NCBI GenBank assembly: GCA_000998045.1
Contig: LCCS01000009.1
Coordinates: 1-37,025 of the forward strand
DNA: 37,025 nt
Direction: 5' to 3'
DNA from: Parcubacteria group bacterium GW2011_GWD2_42_14
GTDB lineage: Bacteria; Patescibacteriota; Minisyncoccia; Phycocordibacterales; UBA12088
The notes beneath the pieces were generated by a model. The model was not told the origin of the DNA, did not search any database, and was given only the letters and a program-made list of their open reading frames with translations. Shown one piece after another: positions 22,588 to 31,227 of this stretch. Each line of letters begins with the position of its first letter. Position 1 is the first letter of the stretch. Made by a program: the position numbers and the translations under genes.

Positions 22588-24281
22588 TGTTTACAAGAAG
22601 AAAAAAGCAACATAAGGATACACTTATTTCTCCAGAAGAAATTCTTCTTGATGCGAGCAATCTGCCTTCTTTTGGACCAAATACCCTTGAAGGGAAACTT
22701 AACAAGCCTATTGGGCCCAAATCACTTCAGCCACTCATTTTGTTGATTTTACTTACCGGTATTGTACTTTTCGCTCGGACAGGACAGCTTATGGTACTCG
22801 GGAGCGAACAGTATAAAAGTCTTTCTGAAGATAACCGACTGGGACACTCTGTGCTCTTTGCTGAACGTGGAATTATTTACGACAGAAACGGTATTGAGCT
22901 TGCATGGAACATTCCGCACCTTATCGATGGAAAGTTTGAAGAGTACGATGAGCGTTCGTACGCAACAACAACAGGTCTTGGGCATATCCTTGGGTATGTT
23001 CGTATGCCTGCACGAGACTCAAGTGGAGTACTTTTTAGAGAAGGTATAGAGGGGGTGAGTGGTGCAGAACTTGTTTTTGATGAAATCCTTAGAGGGAAAA
23101 GCGGAACGAAAATAGTTGAAACCGATGCGCGTATGGACGTGGTAAGTGAAGGCCTTCTTGAAAAACCTGTTTCAGGTGAAGCGCTTCACCTGACGATTGA
23201 TTTACGGCTTCAAGAAGCGCTCAATAGATTTATTGGGGAGCTTGCTGAGCAGGTACCATTTCGAGGTGGTGCGGGGGTCATTATGGATATCGAGACAGGT
23301 GAAATACTGGCAATGACAAGTTACCCCGAGTACAGCTCAAGTGCACTTATCTCGGGCGATACTGAAAAAATAGCTTCGTACAACAGCGACCCACGAACAC
23401 CATACCTGAACCGTACACTCGCTGGACAATACACCCCAGGGTCTATTGTTAAACCGTACATGGCTTCTGCTGCACTCAACGAAGGTATCGTCAAGCCTGA
23501 GACAAGCTTTGTTTCTACAGGTTCACTGCGTCTAGCAAATCCATACACACCCGGACAATACGCTGTCTTTACTGACTGGAAGGCGCACGGGGTCGTAGAC
23601 CTCCGAAGAGCACTCGCGGTTTCTTCCAACGTTTACTTCTACTACATTGGAGGAGGTTTTGGTAAACAAGAAGGATTGGGAATTTCAAGAATTGAAAAGT
23701 ATATGCGAATGTTCGGTTTCGGCAGTCCGACTGGAATAGTACTTGAGGGGGAGCGATCAGGCACCATACCGTCACCCAAGTGGAAAGAGGAAACATTCCC
23801 CACAGACCCTACGTGGCGAATAGGAGATACCTACAACACCTCAATCGGTCAGTATGGATTTCAAGTCACCCCTATTCAAGCGGTACGAGCTATAGCTGCT
23901 GTAGCTAACGGTGGAAATTTACTTACCCCACGAATCGAAACTCAGTATACGCCATATACCTCAAAAAAAATTGATATCCCTGAGGAATACTTCCGTATAG
24001 TACGAGCAGGTATGCGAGACGGTGTACTTGAGGGTACCGCAAAAGGTTTGGACGTTTCCTACACAACTATTGCAGGAAAAACGGGTACGGCGGAAGTGGG
24101 AACAAGTAAAGACCATGTACACTCTTGGGTAACAGGGTTCTTTCCATACGAAAATCCAAAGTACGCCTTTACGGTACTCATGGAGTATGGGCCAAGAAAA
24201 AACGTTCTTGGTGGTGTGTATGTTATGCGTAACTTTTTAGATTGGCTTCATGTTAATGCGCCTGAATACCTTGAAAATTAA
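22584..24281 (+). CDS. mrdA: Penicillin-binding protein 2 (elongasome transpeptidase)
   Basis: PBP2 cross-links peptidoglycan during side-wall growth. The 565-residue protein has a cytoplasmic N-terminus, one membrane helix (49-66), a PBP dimerisation region (ERGIIYDRNG near 94, GHILGYVR, EGVSGAELVFDEILRGKSG) and the transpeptidase domain. That domain contains SxxK (SIVK, Ser287), SxN (SSN at 347-349) and KTG at 499-501, so all catalytic motifs are present. It starts within the stop codon of mreD. RodA, the usual glycosyltransferase partner, is not in the window. The division enzyme PBP3 is less likely because of the mre context. Confidence 0.93.
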   Translation: MMFTRRKKQHKDTLISPEEILLDASNLPSFGPNTLEGKLNKPIGPKSLQPLILLILLTGIVLFARTGQLMVLGSEQYKSLSEDNRLGHSVLFAERGIIYDRNGIELAWNIPHLIDGKFEEYDERSYATTTGLGHILGYVRMPARDSSGVLFREGIEGVSGAELVFDEILRGKSGTKIVETDARMDVVSEGLLEKPVSGEALHLTIDLRLQEALNRFIGELAEQVPFRGGAGVIMDIETGEILAMTSYPEYSSSALISGDTEKIASYNSDPRTPYLNRTLAGQYTPGSIVKPYMASAALNEGIVKPETSFVSTGSLRLANPYTPGQYAVFTDWKAHGVVDLRRALAVSSNVYFYYIGGGFGKQEGLGISRIEKYMRMFGFGSPTGIVLEGERSGTIPSPKWKEETFPTDPTWRIGDTYNTSIGQYGFQVTPIQAVRAIAAVANGGNLLTPRIETQYTPYTSKKIDIPEEYFRIVRAGMRDGVLEGTAKGLDVSYTTIAGKTGTAEVGTSKDHVHSWVTGFFPYENPKYAFTVLMEYGPRKNVLGGVYVMRNFLDWLHVNAPEYLEN

Positions 24282-24346
24282 TCTTTTTTGAGCCGTTTTT
24301 TAGAGGCATCTGTAAAAGGGTTGTATTTGTTGGACTTCACACATCA

Positions 24347-24355
24347 TGGTATACT
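24347..24355 (+). promoter_or_regulatory. Extended -10 promoter of greA
   Basis: TGG-TATACT (hexamer 24350-24355). Transcription would start near 24362, about 19 nt before the ATG at 24381. Confidence 0.5.
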
Positions 24356-24380
24356 CGCGTGACAAAAACACCATTGAAAT

Positions 24381-24848
24381 ATGAACGATGACACACAATA
24401 CCTTACCCAAGAGAAATTTGATGAGTTCAAAGAAGAGCTCCAGTTCTTAAGTACAACTCGTCGAAAGAAAATTGCTGAGAGCCTTGAGTACGCACGCTCA
24501 CTTGGTGATCTTTCTGAAAACGCAGAGTACGCAGAAGCTCGGGATCTTCAAGCGGCGACTGAAGAGAGAATAAACCACCTCGAAAGTATTCTCGCTTCAG
24601 CAAAAATTTTAAAGAAAAAAAAGAGTGATGAGGTCACCCTTGGCTCAAAGGTAGTTATTACCAAACAGGGAAGCACCGAACCACACGATTACATTATCGT
24701 GGGTTCGGAAGAGACAAACATGCTTGAAAGAAAACTTTCATACCTATCACCACTCGGAGAAGCACTTATGGGAAAGAAAAAGGGCAGTGAATTCACTTTT
24801 GAAACACCAAGCGGAAAACAAAAATACACCATTATATCGGTGGAGTAA
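24381..24848 (+). CDS. greA: Transcription elongation factor GreA
   Basis: GreA stimulates RNA cleavage by backtracked RNA polymerase. The 155-residue protein has the N-terminal antiparallel coiled coil with the acidic tip (LGDLSENAEYAEARD near 42-56, holding the Asp and Glu used for cleavage). The C-terminal FKBP-like domain contains VGSEETN and ISYLSPLGEALMGKKKGSEF-like sequence. Length is normal. A terminator follows 20 nt after the stop codon, so it is a single-gene unit. Confidence 0.96.
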   Translation: MNDDTQYLTQEKFDEFKEELQFLSTTRRKKIAESLEYARSLGDLSENAEYAEARDLQAATEERINHLESILASAKILKKKKSDEVTLGSKVVITKQGSTEPHDYIIVGSEETNMLERKLSYLSPLGEALMGKKKGSEFTFETPSGKQKYTIISVE

Positions 24849-24863
24849 TACTATAGTAATCAG

Positions 24864-24895
24864 AAAAGGGAGACGACAACGTCCCCCTTTTTTTG
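24864..24895 (+). terminator. Rho-independent terminator of greA
   Basis: Arms GGGAGACG and CGTCCCCC (one mismatch) surround a 3-4-nt loop, with A residues before and TTTTTTT after. Confidence 0.85.
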
Positions 24896-24913
24896 TTCAG
24901 TAATTTCACAACA

Positions 24914-25796
24914 TCACGCATTTAAGTTGTTCAGGTTTTTGCTGAGACTTCCCAGCCATGTAACACATTCGTCTATCCTTTCTTCCAACTCCTCCCTTTT
25001 AAGAGAAGGGATTGACTCAAGAATGCTGATGAGTTTGTCCTTATCCATAGCAGACAATTCCATAAGAAAATAGTAAAAGTTTTCGGTAGAAGAAATAATA
25101 TCCTCCACTTGCCACCTTCTATTTTCCCCAGTTTTGTTTTGTTTAGGTTCACGTCGTAACCTTTTTACATCATTTTGGATCAACTTCTTCCGAACTGACG
25201 GAGTAAGGTCTTTGGTGCTTTGATACCTTTTCACCTGATATTCAAGGTTAGTAATTTTTGCAAGTTCTAGCGCATCTTTAATAAGCAGGCAATCTTTTTT
25301 GGTATCATGTTCAAGGATAGCTTGAAGCTCCGGAGCAAGATTTCTGAGACTCAAGTAGGTGCGTACCCATCCTTCACTCTTACAAAAGACTCCAGCGATA
25401 TCTTTGATACTCCTTCCAGCGTCCACTTCTTTTACTATAGCGAAGAATGTCTCTCGTGGTGTAAGTTTGTGTCTTCCGGCGTTGTAGCTGAGCGATTCGA
25501 AATGCAGATCCTCGTCTCGTATTTCTTTCACTATAGCTTTGATGGTCAGTAGACCTTTTTTCTGACTTGCTCGTAACCGTCTTTCACCACTTACCAACTG
25601 ATACGTATCCTCTCCTATCGGCCGTACAACAATTGGTTCTTTTTGCCCGTTGAGTAACAATACCATTTCCAAGAAGTACAATCCCTTCTTCATCAAAATG
25701 TTTTCGAGGTTGCTCCGGATTAGGAATAATCTGAGAAATTAAAAGTGTTTCGAACTTTTCGTTTTGTTTTTTTTCAGTTTCAATTCTCTGATTCAT
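24914..25796 (-). pseudogene. parB: ParB-family DNA-binding protein, interrupted by a frameshift
   Basis: Two overlapping frames make one ParB/Spo0J-type protein of about 290 residues. The first (from 25796) reads ISQIIPNPEQPRKHFDEEG. The second takes over with NGQKEPIVVRP, LVSGERRLRAS (the CTP-binding motif GERRxRA) and the helix-turn-helix SIKDIAGVFCKSEGWVRTYLSLRNLAPEL. Aligned to the family, exactly one extra base near 25651-25655 explains the switch. The usual ENLQR motif is replaced by YNAGR. A GGAGGAAG Shine-Dalgarno sequence precedes the start. No parA is adjacent and the gene lies alone between greA and topA. It may be a recent pseudogene, a sequencing error or recoded; the last lacks a visible signal. 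Confidence 0.8.
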
Positions 25797-25891
25797 TTCT
25801 TCCTCCGCGTCTGAAGTTTGTGTGTGTGGTTCTCGTGAAATTTCTTAATTCTACGCACCAGCGTACCATAATTTGTTTTAGGGACAAAAGG

Positions 25892-25897
25892 AGTATA
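25892..25897 (-). promoter_or_regulatory. Possible -10 box of the parB-like gene
   Basis: TATACT on the minus strand (25897 to 25892), about 95 nt before the ATG at 25796, would give a long leader ending in the strong ribosome-binding site. It lies just after the topA stop codon. Confidence 0.3.
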
Positions 25898-25917
25898 GTC
25901 TTTACAAATGCAAAAAA

Positions 25918-28104
25918 TTACTTTTTTGCAAAACGACCCTTGCGTGTCTTTTTTTCTTCCGCAAGAATCTCAAGTGCCCGTTCCAAGGTAATGGTATACA
26001 CATCGTCTTTTTTGAGTGAACGGAAGTCCTTCTGATGTACGATGTACGGCCCAAAACGGCCCACAGACGCTGTAATTGGCTCATTTGTGACCGGATGTAC
26101 CCCCAACACGCGGGGAAGCGTCAGGTACGTTAATGCCTCTTCTAGCGTAACTTCACTTGGATCCTTATCCTTTGGTAAACTTGCACGTCGTGGTTTTTCT
26201 TTTTTACCCTTTTCTTTTGCTTTTTTCGGGTCACCAACTTGCACATATGGACCAAATCTTCCGTTTAGGACAAAAATTTCTTCACCTGTTTCGGGGTATA
26301 TACCTAATGGTTTGTCCGGCTCTACAATATCTCCAGAGTTGGTGCGGGCACCATCGCATTCAGGGTATTTGGTACAACTCATAAACTTGCCACCACGGCC
26401 TAACTTGTACTCCATAGGTGCCTGACACTTTGGACAGGTAAACTCTTTTGGTACTGGTCCAAGATTGGTAAGTTTTTCAATATTTTCTTTGCTTTTTACT
26501 TCCTCACTAAATGTCGTGTAGAAATTTTTTAGTGTTGCCACATACTCCCTCGTGCCATTCGCAATTTCATCAAGTTCATTCTCCATATCTGCAGTAAAGG
26601 AATTACTAATGTAATCCTTAAAATATTTCTCCAGAAAACTACTTACCACATCACCAGTATCTGTCGGAATGAGTGTCTTACCTTGTTTTTCTACGTACCC
26701 GCGGTCGGCAAGGTTTTTCATGATACTCGCATACGTTGAAGGACGTCCGATGCCACTCTTCTCAAGCTCCTTCACCAAACCCGCCTCAGTATATCTGTTG
26801 GGTGGTGTAGTGTACTTTCCTTCACTCTCAATCGAAGTCAATGTAAGCGAGTCACCCTTATGTACCTGTGGTAGCTCAACATCCTCACCGCGCGCCGCAG
26901 GATCAGCTTTAAGCCATCCATCATACACCACACGTGAACCTCGCACAGCAAAATCGGGAATAGTTTCACCTGCAATGTTTGCAAGAATTTTTGTCTTTGC
27001 GAGTTGGGCACTCTTCATTTGCGAAGCTACCGTCCTCATCCAAATCAAATTGTACAAACGCTTCTGTTCATCGGTACTGCCAGCACGAATCTTAACGGGG
27101 TTTGTGGGACGAATCGCTTCGTGAGCTTCCTGGGCATTCTTTGATTTTGTCTTGTACTTTGTGATTTCTATAAATGATTTTCCAAAATTCTTTTCAATAA
27201 CAGAAGACAGCATTCCAAGCGCAGCTTCAGAGAGCGTCAAACTGTCCGTACGCATGTAGGTAATGTGTCCTGCTTCATAGAGCTTCTGCGCTACCGCCAT
27301 GGTTTTTGATGGAGAAAAGCCGAGTCGGGTTGAAGCGGTTTGTTGCAATGTAGAGGTAGTAAATGGTGGTCGAGGAGCACGTTTTTGTTCAGTTTCTTTT
27401 ATGTCTTTTACAAACCATGACCCCTCTTTTGCCACAGCGACAATTCGATTCGCCTCTGCCTCTTCTTTTGGTTCTTCGGTGCAGGTGAGAGAAAAAGTGT
27501 AGTCGTGAGACACTACATTTGCAGTAAGCACCCAATACGCCTCAGGTATGAACGCTCGAATTTCCCGCTCGCGTTCCATAAGTATGCGTAGAGCAGGCGA
27601 CTGCACGCGCCCAGCTGAAAGGCCGTACCGTACTTTCTTCCAAATAAGTCCCGAGAGATCATACCCAACCAAACGATCGAGTACTCGTCGCGCTTCTTGT
27701 GCTTTACGTAGGTTTTGATCAATTTCTCGGGGATGCTTTATGGCTTCTTGTACAGCATCTTTGGTAATCTCGTTAAAAGCGATGCGTTTTGTTTTTTCTT
27801 TGGGCAACTTCAAGGCCTCTACGAGGTGCCAAGCGATAGCTTCACCTTCACGGTCGCGGTCAGTAGCAAGAAGAACTTTGTCAGACTTTTTTGCAAAAGA
27901 GGATAATTCTTTGATAATTTCCTGTTTCTTTTGAACAATTTCATAGTTCGGCACAAAACCCGCCTGTATATCGATGGCGTTTTTGTTCGACTTAGGTAAA
28001 TCACGTATGTGGCCAACAGATGCTTTAACTACATATCCCTTACCGAGATATTTCTCTATAGTCTTAGCTTTTGCAGGGGACTCAACAATTACAAGTGTTT
28101 GCAT
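25918..28104 (-). CDS. topA: DNA topoisomerase I
   Basis: This type IA topoisomerase relaxes negative supercoils. From the ATG at 28104 it has 728 residues. The TOPRIM domain has Glu8 (IVESPAKA) and the acidic DRDREGEA motif at 82-89. The active-site Tyr283 is in ITYMRTDS, and SGIGRPSTYA follows. The C-terminal part has one Cys4 zinc ribbon (CPKC ... CTKYPEC) and then two or three Cys-free repeats around GRFGPYV. The frame is open 16 codons further upstream, but the family N-terminus MQTLVIVESPAKA and a TACAAT box 6 nt upstream support 28104. Confidence 0.97.
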   Translation of the reverse strand: MQTLVIVESPAKAKTIEKYLGKGYVVKASVGHIRDLPKSNKNAIDIQAGFVPNYEIVQKKQEIIKELSSFAKKSDKVLLATDRDREGEAIAWHLVEALKLPKEKTKRIAFNEITKDAVQEAIKHPREIDQNLRKAQEARRVLDRLVGYDLSGLIWKKVRYGLSAGRVQSPALRILMEREREIRAFIPEAYWVLTANVVSHDYTFSLTCTEEPKEEAEANRIVAVAKEGSWFVKDIKETEQKRAPRPPFTTSTLQQTASTRLGFSPSKTMAVAQKLYEAGHITYMRTDSLTLSEAALGMLSSVIEKNFGKSFIEITKYKTKSKNAQEAHEAIRPTNPVKIRAGSTDEQKRLYNLIWMRTVASQMKSAQLAKTKILANIAGETIPDFAVRGSRVVYDGWLKADPAARGEDVELPQVHKGDSLTLTSIESEGKYTTPPNRYTEAGLVKELEKSGIGRPSTYASIMKNLADRGYVEKQGKTLIPTDTGDVVSSFLEKYFKDYISNSFTADMENELDEIANGTREYVATLKNFYTTFSEEVKSKENIEKLTNLGPVPKEFTCPKCQAPMEYKLGRGGKFMSCTKYPECDGARTNSGDIVEPDKPLGIYPETGEEIFVLNGRFGPYVQVGDPKKAKEKGKKEKPRRASLPKDKDPSEVTLEEALTYLTLPRVLGVHPVTNEPITASVGRFGPYIVHQKDFRSLKKDDVYTITLERALEILAEEKKTRKGRFAKK

Positions 28105-28110
28105 ATATAT

Positions 28111-28116
28111 ATTGTA
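28111..28116 (-). promoter_or_regulatory. -10 box of topA, leaderless type
   Basis: On the minus strand TACAAT (28116 to 28111) is followed by ATATAT and then the topA ATG at 28104: exactly 6 nt. Confidence 0.6.
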
Positions 28117-28172
28117 TTGGCTACAAATATCACACACTCTACCACAGTGCAAGTGATTGCCTAAATATGCGC

Positions 28173-29135
28173 TTATTTATCAAGTGAAACAGAGACGTCA
28201 CATTCACTCAATTTTGTTGTTCCGTCTCTTGCTAACTCGACAAAATTTTCCTCTACGGTATACGCCAAATCTTCTTGTATAGAAAGGTTTACAACGAGAC
28301 CACACTGGACTTTAGGATTAAAGTATTGATCAAACACAAAGTTTCCAAGAGAATAATATATCCATTTTTCTTGAAACTTTTCCTTGGTTTGAATCACATG
28401 AGGATGAGACCCAACGACGAAATCAGCCCCCGCGTCAATAAATTGGTGCGCAAGCTGTCGCTGACCACTGGTGGGAGCTACTTCATATTCGTTACCCCAG
28501 TGTGCATACACAACGACAAAAACATCTTCTGGTTCTCCTCTAATACGTTCCGTTAATCGCGCAACATCCCGAGAATACCAAGTGTCAAATGCATAGAGAA
28601 CAACTGTTGGGGAAGTGGAAGCATATGTCCATGGTACATATACTTCATCAGGCGCTCCAAAATATCCTAGATTATGTTGTGAGAGCCATGTCTTTGTTTG
28701 GGAAACACCTTCTTCACCAAAATTAAGAATATGGTTGTTTCCAAGGAATACAGCATCAAACCCTACCTGTGCAATAGTTTCGACGACAGTCGTTGCAAAG
28801 GTAAAACGGTAATGGTCTGGGCCCCCATCACGCCAGTTTGACACCGGAGCGAAGGTTGTTATTGGTCCTTCAAGGTTTCCGACAAGGACATCACTTTTGG
28901 CAAATAGCGGAAGAACTTCTGTAAAAATACTTGGGTAACCACGGCTTAGAGCGCGCTCTCGTATATACCGATCAAACATCATATCCCCAACAAAGGTGAC
29001 GGTAGTAATTTCAACGCTATCTTTAGAAACGTCAATTTCTGGCGCAAACACATCAGAGACAAAAACACCGAGGACGTACACAGGTATCACAATAAGTATT
29101 ATGAACGCTGTCCAATTTCTACTATTTTTCTTCAT
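28173..29135 (-). CDS. CapA family protein (PGA_cap calcineurin-like phosphoesterase)
   Basis: This 320-residue protein is membrane-anchored or exported, with one N-terminal hydrophobic helix (about 9-30). It carries the metallophosphatase-like CapA fold: FVGDMMFDR near 49, GNLEGP near 85, FLGNNHILNFGEEG near 130, VYAHWGNEY near 210, GSHPHVIQ near 240 and YSLGNFVFDQ near 257. CapA of Bacillus takes part in poly-gamma-glutamate export, but the family is broad and there are no capB/capC genes here. A role in envelope polymer or phosphoester turnover is the most that can be said. A leaderless-type -10 box ends 9 nt upstream. Confidence 0.9.
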   Translation of the reverse strand: MKKNSRNWTAFIILIVIPVYVLGVFVSDVFAPEIDVSKDSVEITTVTFVGDMMFDRYIRERALSRGYPSIFTEVLPLFAKSDVLVGNLEGPITTFAPVSNWRDGGPDHYRFTFATTVVETIAQVGFDAVFLGNNHILNFGEEGVSQTKTWLSQHNLGYFGAPDEVYVPWTYASTSPTVVLYAFDTWYSRDVARLTERIRGEPEDVFVVVYAHWGNEYEVAPTSGQRQLAHQFIDAGADFVVGSHPHVIQTKEKFQEKWIYYSLGNFVFDQYFNPKVQCGLVVNLSIQEDLAYTVEENFVELARDGTTKLSECDVSVSLDK

Positions 29136-29144
29136 GTAAATTAC

Positions 29145-29150
29145 ATACTA
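29145..29150 (-). promoter_or_regulatory. Extended -10 box of the capA-like gene
   Basis: On the minus strand TGC-TAGTAT ends 9 nt before the ATG at 29135. Confidence 0.45.
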
Positions 29151-29238
29151 GCATGTGAATATTCTGACACCAGAGCCATACAAACACTGATACACTCATC
29201 CTTTTACAGAGCGTGTACTAGCTTTTTTTTACAGGATG

Positions 29239-29247
29239 TGGCATAAT
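29239..29247 (+). promoter_or_regulatory. Extended -10 box of typA
   Basis: TGG-CATAAT (hexamer 29242-29247). It is 8 nt before an in-frame GTG (29256) and 32 nt before the ATG at 29280. Confidence 0.5.
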
Positions 29248-29279
29248 CATTTTTCGTGCTCAGAGAGTACCTATTCACT

Positions 29280-31079
29280 ATGGATCAAACAGCAAAAAAT
29301 ATCAGAAACGTGGCTATTATTGCACACGTTGACCACGGAAAAACAACACTTACCGATGCACTTCTACGACAAACAAATGCAGTCGGTGAGGGTGTTTCAA
29401 TGGACAGCAACACGCTTGAAAAGGAGCGGGGTATTACTATCTACTCTAAAAACGCCGCGTGCATCTACAAAGATACAAAAATAAACATTGTTGACACACC
29501 CGGCCACGCTGACTTCGGTTCTGAAGTAGAACGAGTACTTCGCTCTATTGACTCGGTACTTCTTATTGTCGACGCACAGGAGGGCCCAATGCCTCAAACG
29601 CGCTTTGTACTCAAAAAGTCTCTTGAACTGGGACATCGACCTATTGTGGTCATCAATAAAATAGACAAACCTGCAGCAAATATTGATCGGACACATGACC
29701 AGGTATTTGATCTTTTCTCTGAACTGGGTGCTACGAACGAGCAACTCGATTTCCCAACTATTCTCGCCATTGGAAGGGAAGGCATTGCGAAGAAAAATCT
29801 TGAAGATACATCAACCGACCTCACACCACTTCTCGACCTTATTCTTGAACACGTTCCTGCACCAAAGGGTGATGATGCCGCTATACTTCGAGCACAACCG
29901 TTTAATCTCGCATATGACAACTACCTCGGCAGACTCGGAATTGTGCGTGTGTACGATGGAACTATTTCTGAGGGTGACACCATATTCGCGATTCAAGAGG
30001 GAAAGACAACAAAGGGAAAAATTACAAAACTTTTTTCGTTTGAGGGACTTACTCGTGTAGAAACAAAAAAAGTTTGTGCTGGAGATATCGCTATTGTTGC
30101 AGGGCTACCAGACATTTTTATTGGAGAAACTCTTTCGACGTCGCCCGATACTGAGCCATTACCTATGATTGCTGTTGATGAACCAACTATTGAGCTAACT
30201 TTTCTTATCAACGATTCGCCATTTGCTGGAAGAGAGGGGAAGTTTGTCACTAGTCGACAACTTCGCTCACGACTTGAGAAAGAACTTGAGGTGAACGTAG
30301 GACTTAAGATTGATTTTGAATCAACAAGTGCCGATCGATTTATCGTTCGTGGACGCGGAGAACTGCATATAGCTATTCTCCTTGAATACATGAGACGTGA
30401 GGGATATGAAATGCAGGTAAGTCAACCTCAGGTAATCTTCAAAGAAGAAGATGGAAAGAAACTAGAACCATACGAAGAGGTAACTATTGATACACCTGAG
30501 ATATATCAAGGATCTGTTATAGAAAAACTCGGAGCACGAGGAACACGCATGCTCTCGATGGAACAAAAAGATGGACACGTACGCCTTATTTTTGACGGCC
30601 CTACTCGAGGTCTCTTTGGATACCGAAGTCAGTTTGTAATAGACACAAAAGGAGAAGGTATTATTTCTACACGAGTTATCGGTTTCCGACCTTACGCTGG
30701 AGAAATACGAAAACGACAAGAGGGGTCAATGATTTCTCAAGTCACGGGCAAAGTGCTTGCATACTCTCTCGATAATCTTCAAACACGCGGAACGCTCTAC
30801 ATCAAAGAAAACGTAGAGGTCTACGAGGGACAGGTTATCGGTAACACTTCTCGTGGTGAGGAAATGGTAGTGAACCCAACAAAGGGTAAGAACCTCACCA
30901 ACGTACGAAGTAGTGGTACCGACGAAGCAATTAAACTCATACATCCAAAACTTTTGACTATAGAAAACGGACTTGAACTAATGGCAGGGGATGAGTATCT
31001 CGAAATTACTCCAAAGTCAGTACGCCTCAGAAAACAACATCTTACGGAAATAGGACGTGCGAGGTCGAAGAGAAGCTAG
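29280..31079 (+). CDS. typA: Translational GTPase TypA/BipA
   Basis: TypA is a ribosome-binding GTPase important in stress and low-temperature ribosome assembly. The 599-residue protein has G1 AHVDHGKT (15-22), G2 near [10 protein letters not shown]3 DTPGHADF, G4 NKID, then EF-G-like domains and the BipA-specific C-terminal domain with [15 protein letters not shown] and [11 protein letters not shown]-like sequence. The ATG at 29280 gives the usual N-terminus [20 protein letters not shown]. An in-frame GTG at 29256 lies 8 nt after a -10 box, as in the leaderless genes, so a start there is possible. An AAAGTT-type element follows the stop codon. Confidence 0.96.
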   Translation: MDQTAKNIRNVAIIAHVDHGKTTLTDALLRQTNAVGEGVSMDSNTLEKERGITIYSKNAACIYKDTKINIVDTPGHADFGSEVERVLRSIDSVLLIVDAQEGPMPQTRFVLKKSLELGHRPIVVINKIDKPAANIDRTHDQVFDLFSELGATNEQLDFPTILAIGREGIAKKNLEDTSTDLTPLLDLILEHVPAPKGDDAAILRAQPFNLAYDNYLGRLGIVRVYDGTISEGDTIFAIQEGKTTKGKITKLFSFEGLTRVETKKVCAGDIAIVAGLPDIFIGETLSTSPDTEPLPMIAVDEPTIELTFLINDSPFAGREGKFVTSRQLRSRLEKELEVNVGLKIDFESTSADRFIVRGRGELHIAILLEYMRREGYEMQVSQPQVIFKEEDGKKLEPYEEVTIDTPEIYQGSVIEKLGARGTRMLSMEQKDGHVRLIFDGPTRGLFGYRSQFVIDTKGEGIISTRVIGFRPYAGEIRKRQEGSMISQVTGKVLAYSLDNLQTRGTLYIKENVEVYEGQVIGNTSRGEEMVVNPTKGKNLTNVRSSGTDEAIKLIHPKLLTIENGLELMAGDEYLEITPKSVRLRKQHLTEIGRARSKRS

Positions 31080-31084
31080 GGCGA

Positions 31085-31197
31085 GTTGAAAGTTAAATGT
31101 TAAAAGTTGAATGTTCCCAACCCCGCTTGCACGGGCTTTGGTGTTCGCGGAAGGCGAAAGTACTTTGAACTTTGCACTTTTAACTTTTAACTTTCAC
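31085..31197. repeat. AAAGTT-type inverted element between typA and the helicase gene
   Basis: Left arm units GTTGAAAGTTAAATG and TTAAAAGTTGAA (31085-31111) are answered by ACTTTTAACTTTTAACTTTCAC (31176-31197). Between them are partial GC-rich palindromes (CCCCGCTTGCACGGG; TTCGCGGAAGGCGAA). It is the same family as 2457-2562, where the left arm has the same GTTGAAAGTTAAA start. Confidence 0.6.
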
Positions 31198-31227
31198 AAG
31201 ACTGCTCTTCGCGGTAAGCTATAGGGC

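Noticed and set aside
25640-25660. Programmed frameshifting in the parB-like gene
   Set aside because: No slippery heptamer, downstream pseudoknot or internal Shine-Dalgarno stimulator was visible at the junction. A mutation or sequence error is simpler.
29256-29279. GTG start for typA eight codons upstream
   Set aside because: It fits the leaderless spacing, but the ATG at 29280 gives the conserved family N-terminus and leaderless GTG starts are less usual. It is kept only as an alternative.
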